DNA from: Neobacillus novalis NBRC 102450
GTDB lineage: Bacteria; Bacillota; Bacilli; Bacillales; Cytobacillaceae
Reading direction: 5' to 3'
Assembly: GCF_001591805.1 (NCBI RefSeq)
Contig: NZ_BCVP01000009.1
Coordinates: forward strand, 310,001 to 374,000
Length of the DNA stretch: 64,000 bases
Shown: one piece after another, positions 62,941 through 64,000 of the stretch
How positions within the stretch are numbered: position 1 is the stretch's first letter
Layout: the number at the start of each line of letters is the position of its first letter
Translations under genes and position numbers: made by a program
The notes under the pieces: generated by a model
Told to the model about the DNA's origin: nothing
Databases searched by the model: none
What the model saw: only the letters and a program-made list of their open reading frames with translations

Positions 62941-63204
62941 AGCGTGGTTGTATGCGGTAAGCTATTATGCATAAGGCCCCTACATCGCTGGACAAGAGGA
63001 TGACAAGGAGAAGCTGACACTATTTTTTCATTCGTCCTTGAGTCCCAAAGAGAGCTTCGAAAGCCTCTGCCTTATGACTGGATCGAACGAAGGAATGCAG
63101 TCACACTGATGACTAAATGTAAGAGATTTTATCAAAAAATATTTTTTTGACACTATACCAATGGTTAAAACCGTTGGTACTACAACATTTATAGAGGGAG
63201 GATT
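62941..63204. other. Non-coding spacer upstream of the M28 peptidase
   Basis: About 260 bp without a credible gene. TTGACA at 63149-63154 could be a -35 box. An inverted repeat ACCAATGGTT/AACCGTTGGT (63158-63179, one G-T pair) lies shortly before the M28 start and could be an operator. Confidence 0.5.
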
Positions 63205-64000
63205 ATGATGAAAAGGTTTGGGTTGAAAAAAGTTTTTTCCATAGCGATAATAATAGCATTTCTACTTGGTACGAACCTAATGGGGGATGCTACGGCTGCG
63301 GGTAACCGAATTTTCAATGATATGCCACATACGGGAAATGTTTTCGCGGACATGGAAAAACAAATTGATTATTTTAAAGAAGATGGGGATATTCGGGATG
63401 ATATCACGGTCCGTTCCTTAAAAATGCACCTTAGCGGAGTAAATCTTTTTCAAAAACAAGGACAGACGGATAAGGTCCTTAAGCAAATGGAGAGTTTTAA
63501 ACGCCTGCTTGATAATCAGAAAAGCAACGGGGCCATTTCCGGAATAGCGTTTGATGTTCTGAATACGTACACGCAATACGCGATCGGAAAAATTAATGGT
63601 CCATTTAACTCTGATAATGTTATGCAACATATCAAACATCTAAGTGTTGATATTGGGCCTAGGGAGGCCGGCAGCGCCGCAGAGAGAGCGGGTGCTGAAT
63701 ACATTGAAAGTGTGTTGAAAAGTTACGGCTATGAAACTACTATCGAGGAAGCACCAAGAAGCAATCGGACAGAATTGCTGCTTAAGGTACTATCCGATAA
63801 TAACAAGATCATTCCATTGAAGGCCGTTAGCAATGCTCCTCAAACGACTGGGGATGGGATCACAGGAAATCTATACTCTGCGGGTACAGGCCAACCGGGT
63901 GATTTCACTTCGGCAGCGAGTGGCAAAATCGCCTTAATACAAAATGGGGGAATCACTGCCGGTGACAAAGCGAAAAACGCAATGGCTGCAGGTGCGATAG
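63205..64000 (+). CDS. Secreted M28-family aminopeptidase with N-terminal FIMAH-like domain (partial)
   Basis: Open to the end of the window, at least 265 codons. The signal peptide is FSIAIIIAFLLGTNLMGDAT. Next comes a helical domain (LFQKQGQTDKVLKQMESFKR, then LLDNQKSNGAISGIAFDVLN) clearly related to the C-terminal domain of the two M6 proteases. Then the M28 fold begins: HLSVDIGPREAGSAAERAGA and the start of a PA insertion (SGKIALIQNGGITAGDKAKN). The zinc ligands lie beyond the window. GAGGGAGG precedes tandem ATGs at 63205 and 63208. Confidence 0.8.
   Translation, partial: MMKRFGLKKVFSIAIIIAFLLGTNLMGDATAAGNRIFNDMPHTGNVFADMEKQIDYFKEDGDIRDDITVRSLKMHLSGVNLFQKQGQTDKVLKQMESFKRLLDNQKSNGAISGIAFDVLNTYTQYAIGKINGPFNSDNVMQHIKHLSVDIGPREAGSAAERAGAEYIESVLKSYGYETTIEEAPRSNRTELLLKVLSDNNKIIPLKAVSNAPQTTGDGITGNLYSAGTGQPGDFTSAASGKIALIQNGGITAGDKAKNAMAAGAI

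Overview
The window looks like chromosome of a low-GC, endospore-forming member of the Bacillaceae. By gene content and order it is close to Bacillus/Neobacillus; the genus is an inference. Support comes from Bacillus-type signals (AGGAGG-like ribosome sites, many TTG/GTG starts, U-tailed terminators), a pdaA spore-cortex gene, sinI/sinR, a lia operon, and a block matching the B. subtilis yfk/yfj neighbourhood (yfkK, yfkH, pfeT, yfkF, chaA/yfkE, yfkD, pdaA/yfjS, a yfjO-type methyltransferase). No rRNA, tRNA, CRISPR array or intact transposon was seen.

Layout. 0-9 kb: end of a peptide ABC importer, kynB, a DUF2249 gene behind an FNR-type site, flavodoxin, a DEAD-box helicase, an amidase and a Rieske/FAD oxidoreductase. 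9-14.3 kb: small membrane proteins, a LysM-CAP protein and the cell-envelope stress cluster liaI-liaH-liaF-liaS-liaR (no liaG). 14.3-18.7 kb: a 52-bp hairpin array, then a Fur-boxed efeO-efeB-efeU iron-uptake operon. 18.7-33 kb: a flippase, an ECF sigma factor beside a phenylalanine hydroxylase, an AT-rich serine hydrolase, yetJ, mscL, ampS, an MFS transporter, topB and hutH with an attenuator-like leader. 33-36 kb: psuK, then a c-di-GMP-I riboswitch directly upstream of sinI, with sinR convergent, then map. 36-52.8 kb: the yfk/yfj-like block with fumA, a NERD protein, pdaA and a three-rhodanese lipoprotein. 52.8-64 kb: an accessory island with a decayed serine recombinase, a roughly 4-kb tandem duplication of [M6 metalloprotease + camelysin/TasA-type fibre protein], a PrsA-type foldase between the copies, and the start of a secreted M28 peptidase that shares a FIMAH-like domain with the M6 proteins.

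How it may fit together. SinR represses matrix genes (tasA/calY) in relatives and SinI antagonises SinR. Here sinI carries both a Spo0A box and a c-di-GMP riboswitch, and two camelysin genes lie about 22 and 27.5 kb away. A plausible but untested circuit is c-di-GMP and Spo0A -> SinI -| SinR -| secreted protease/fibre module.

Other unexplained structure: three intergenic arrays with an exact 21-bp period (11.7, 30.6 and 46.9 kb), a 52/104-bp hairpin array (14.3 kb), and two copies of an ~85-nt structured element (8.9 and 10.5 kb).
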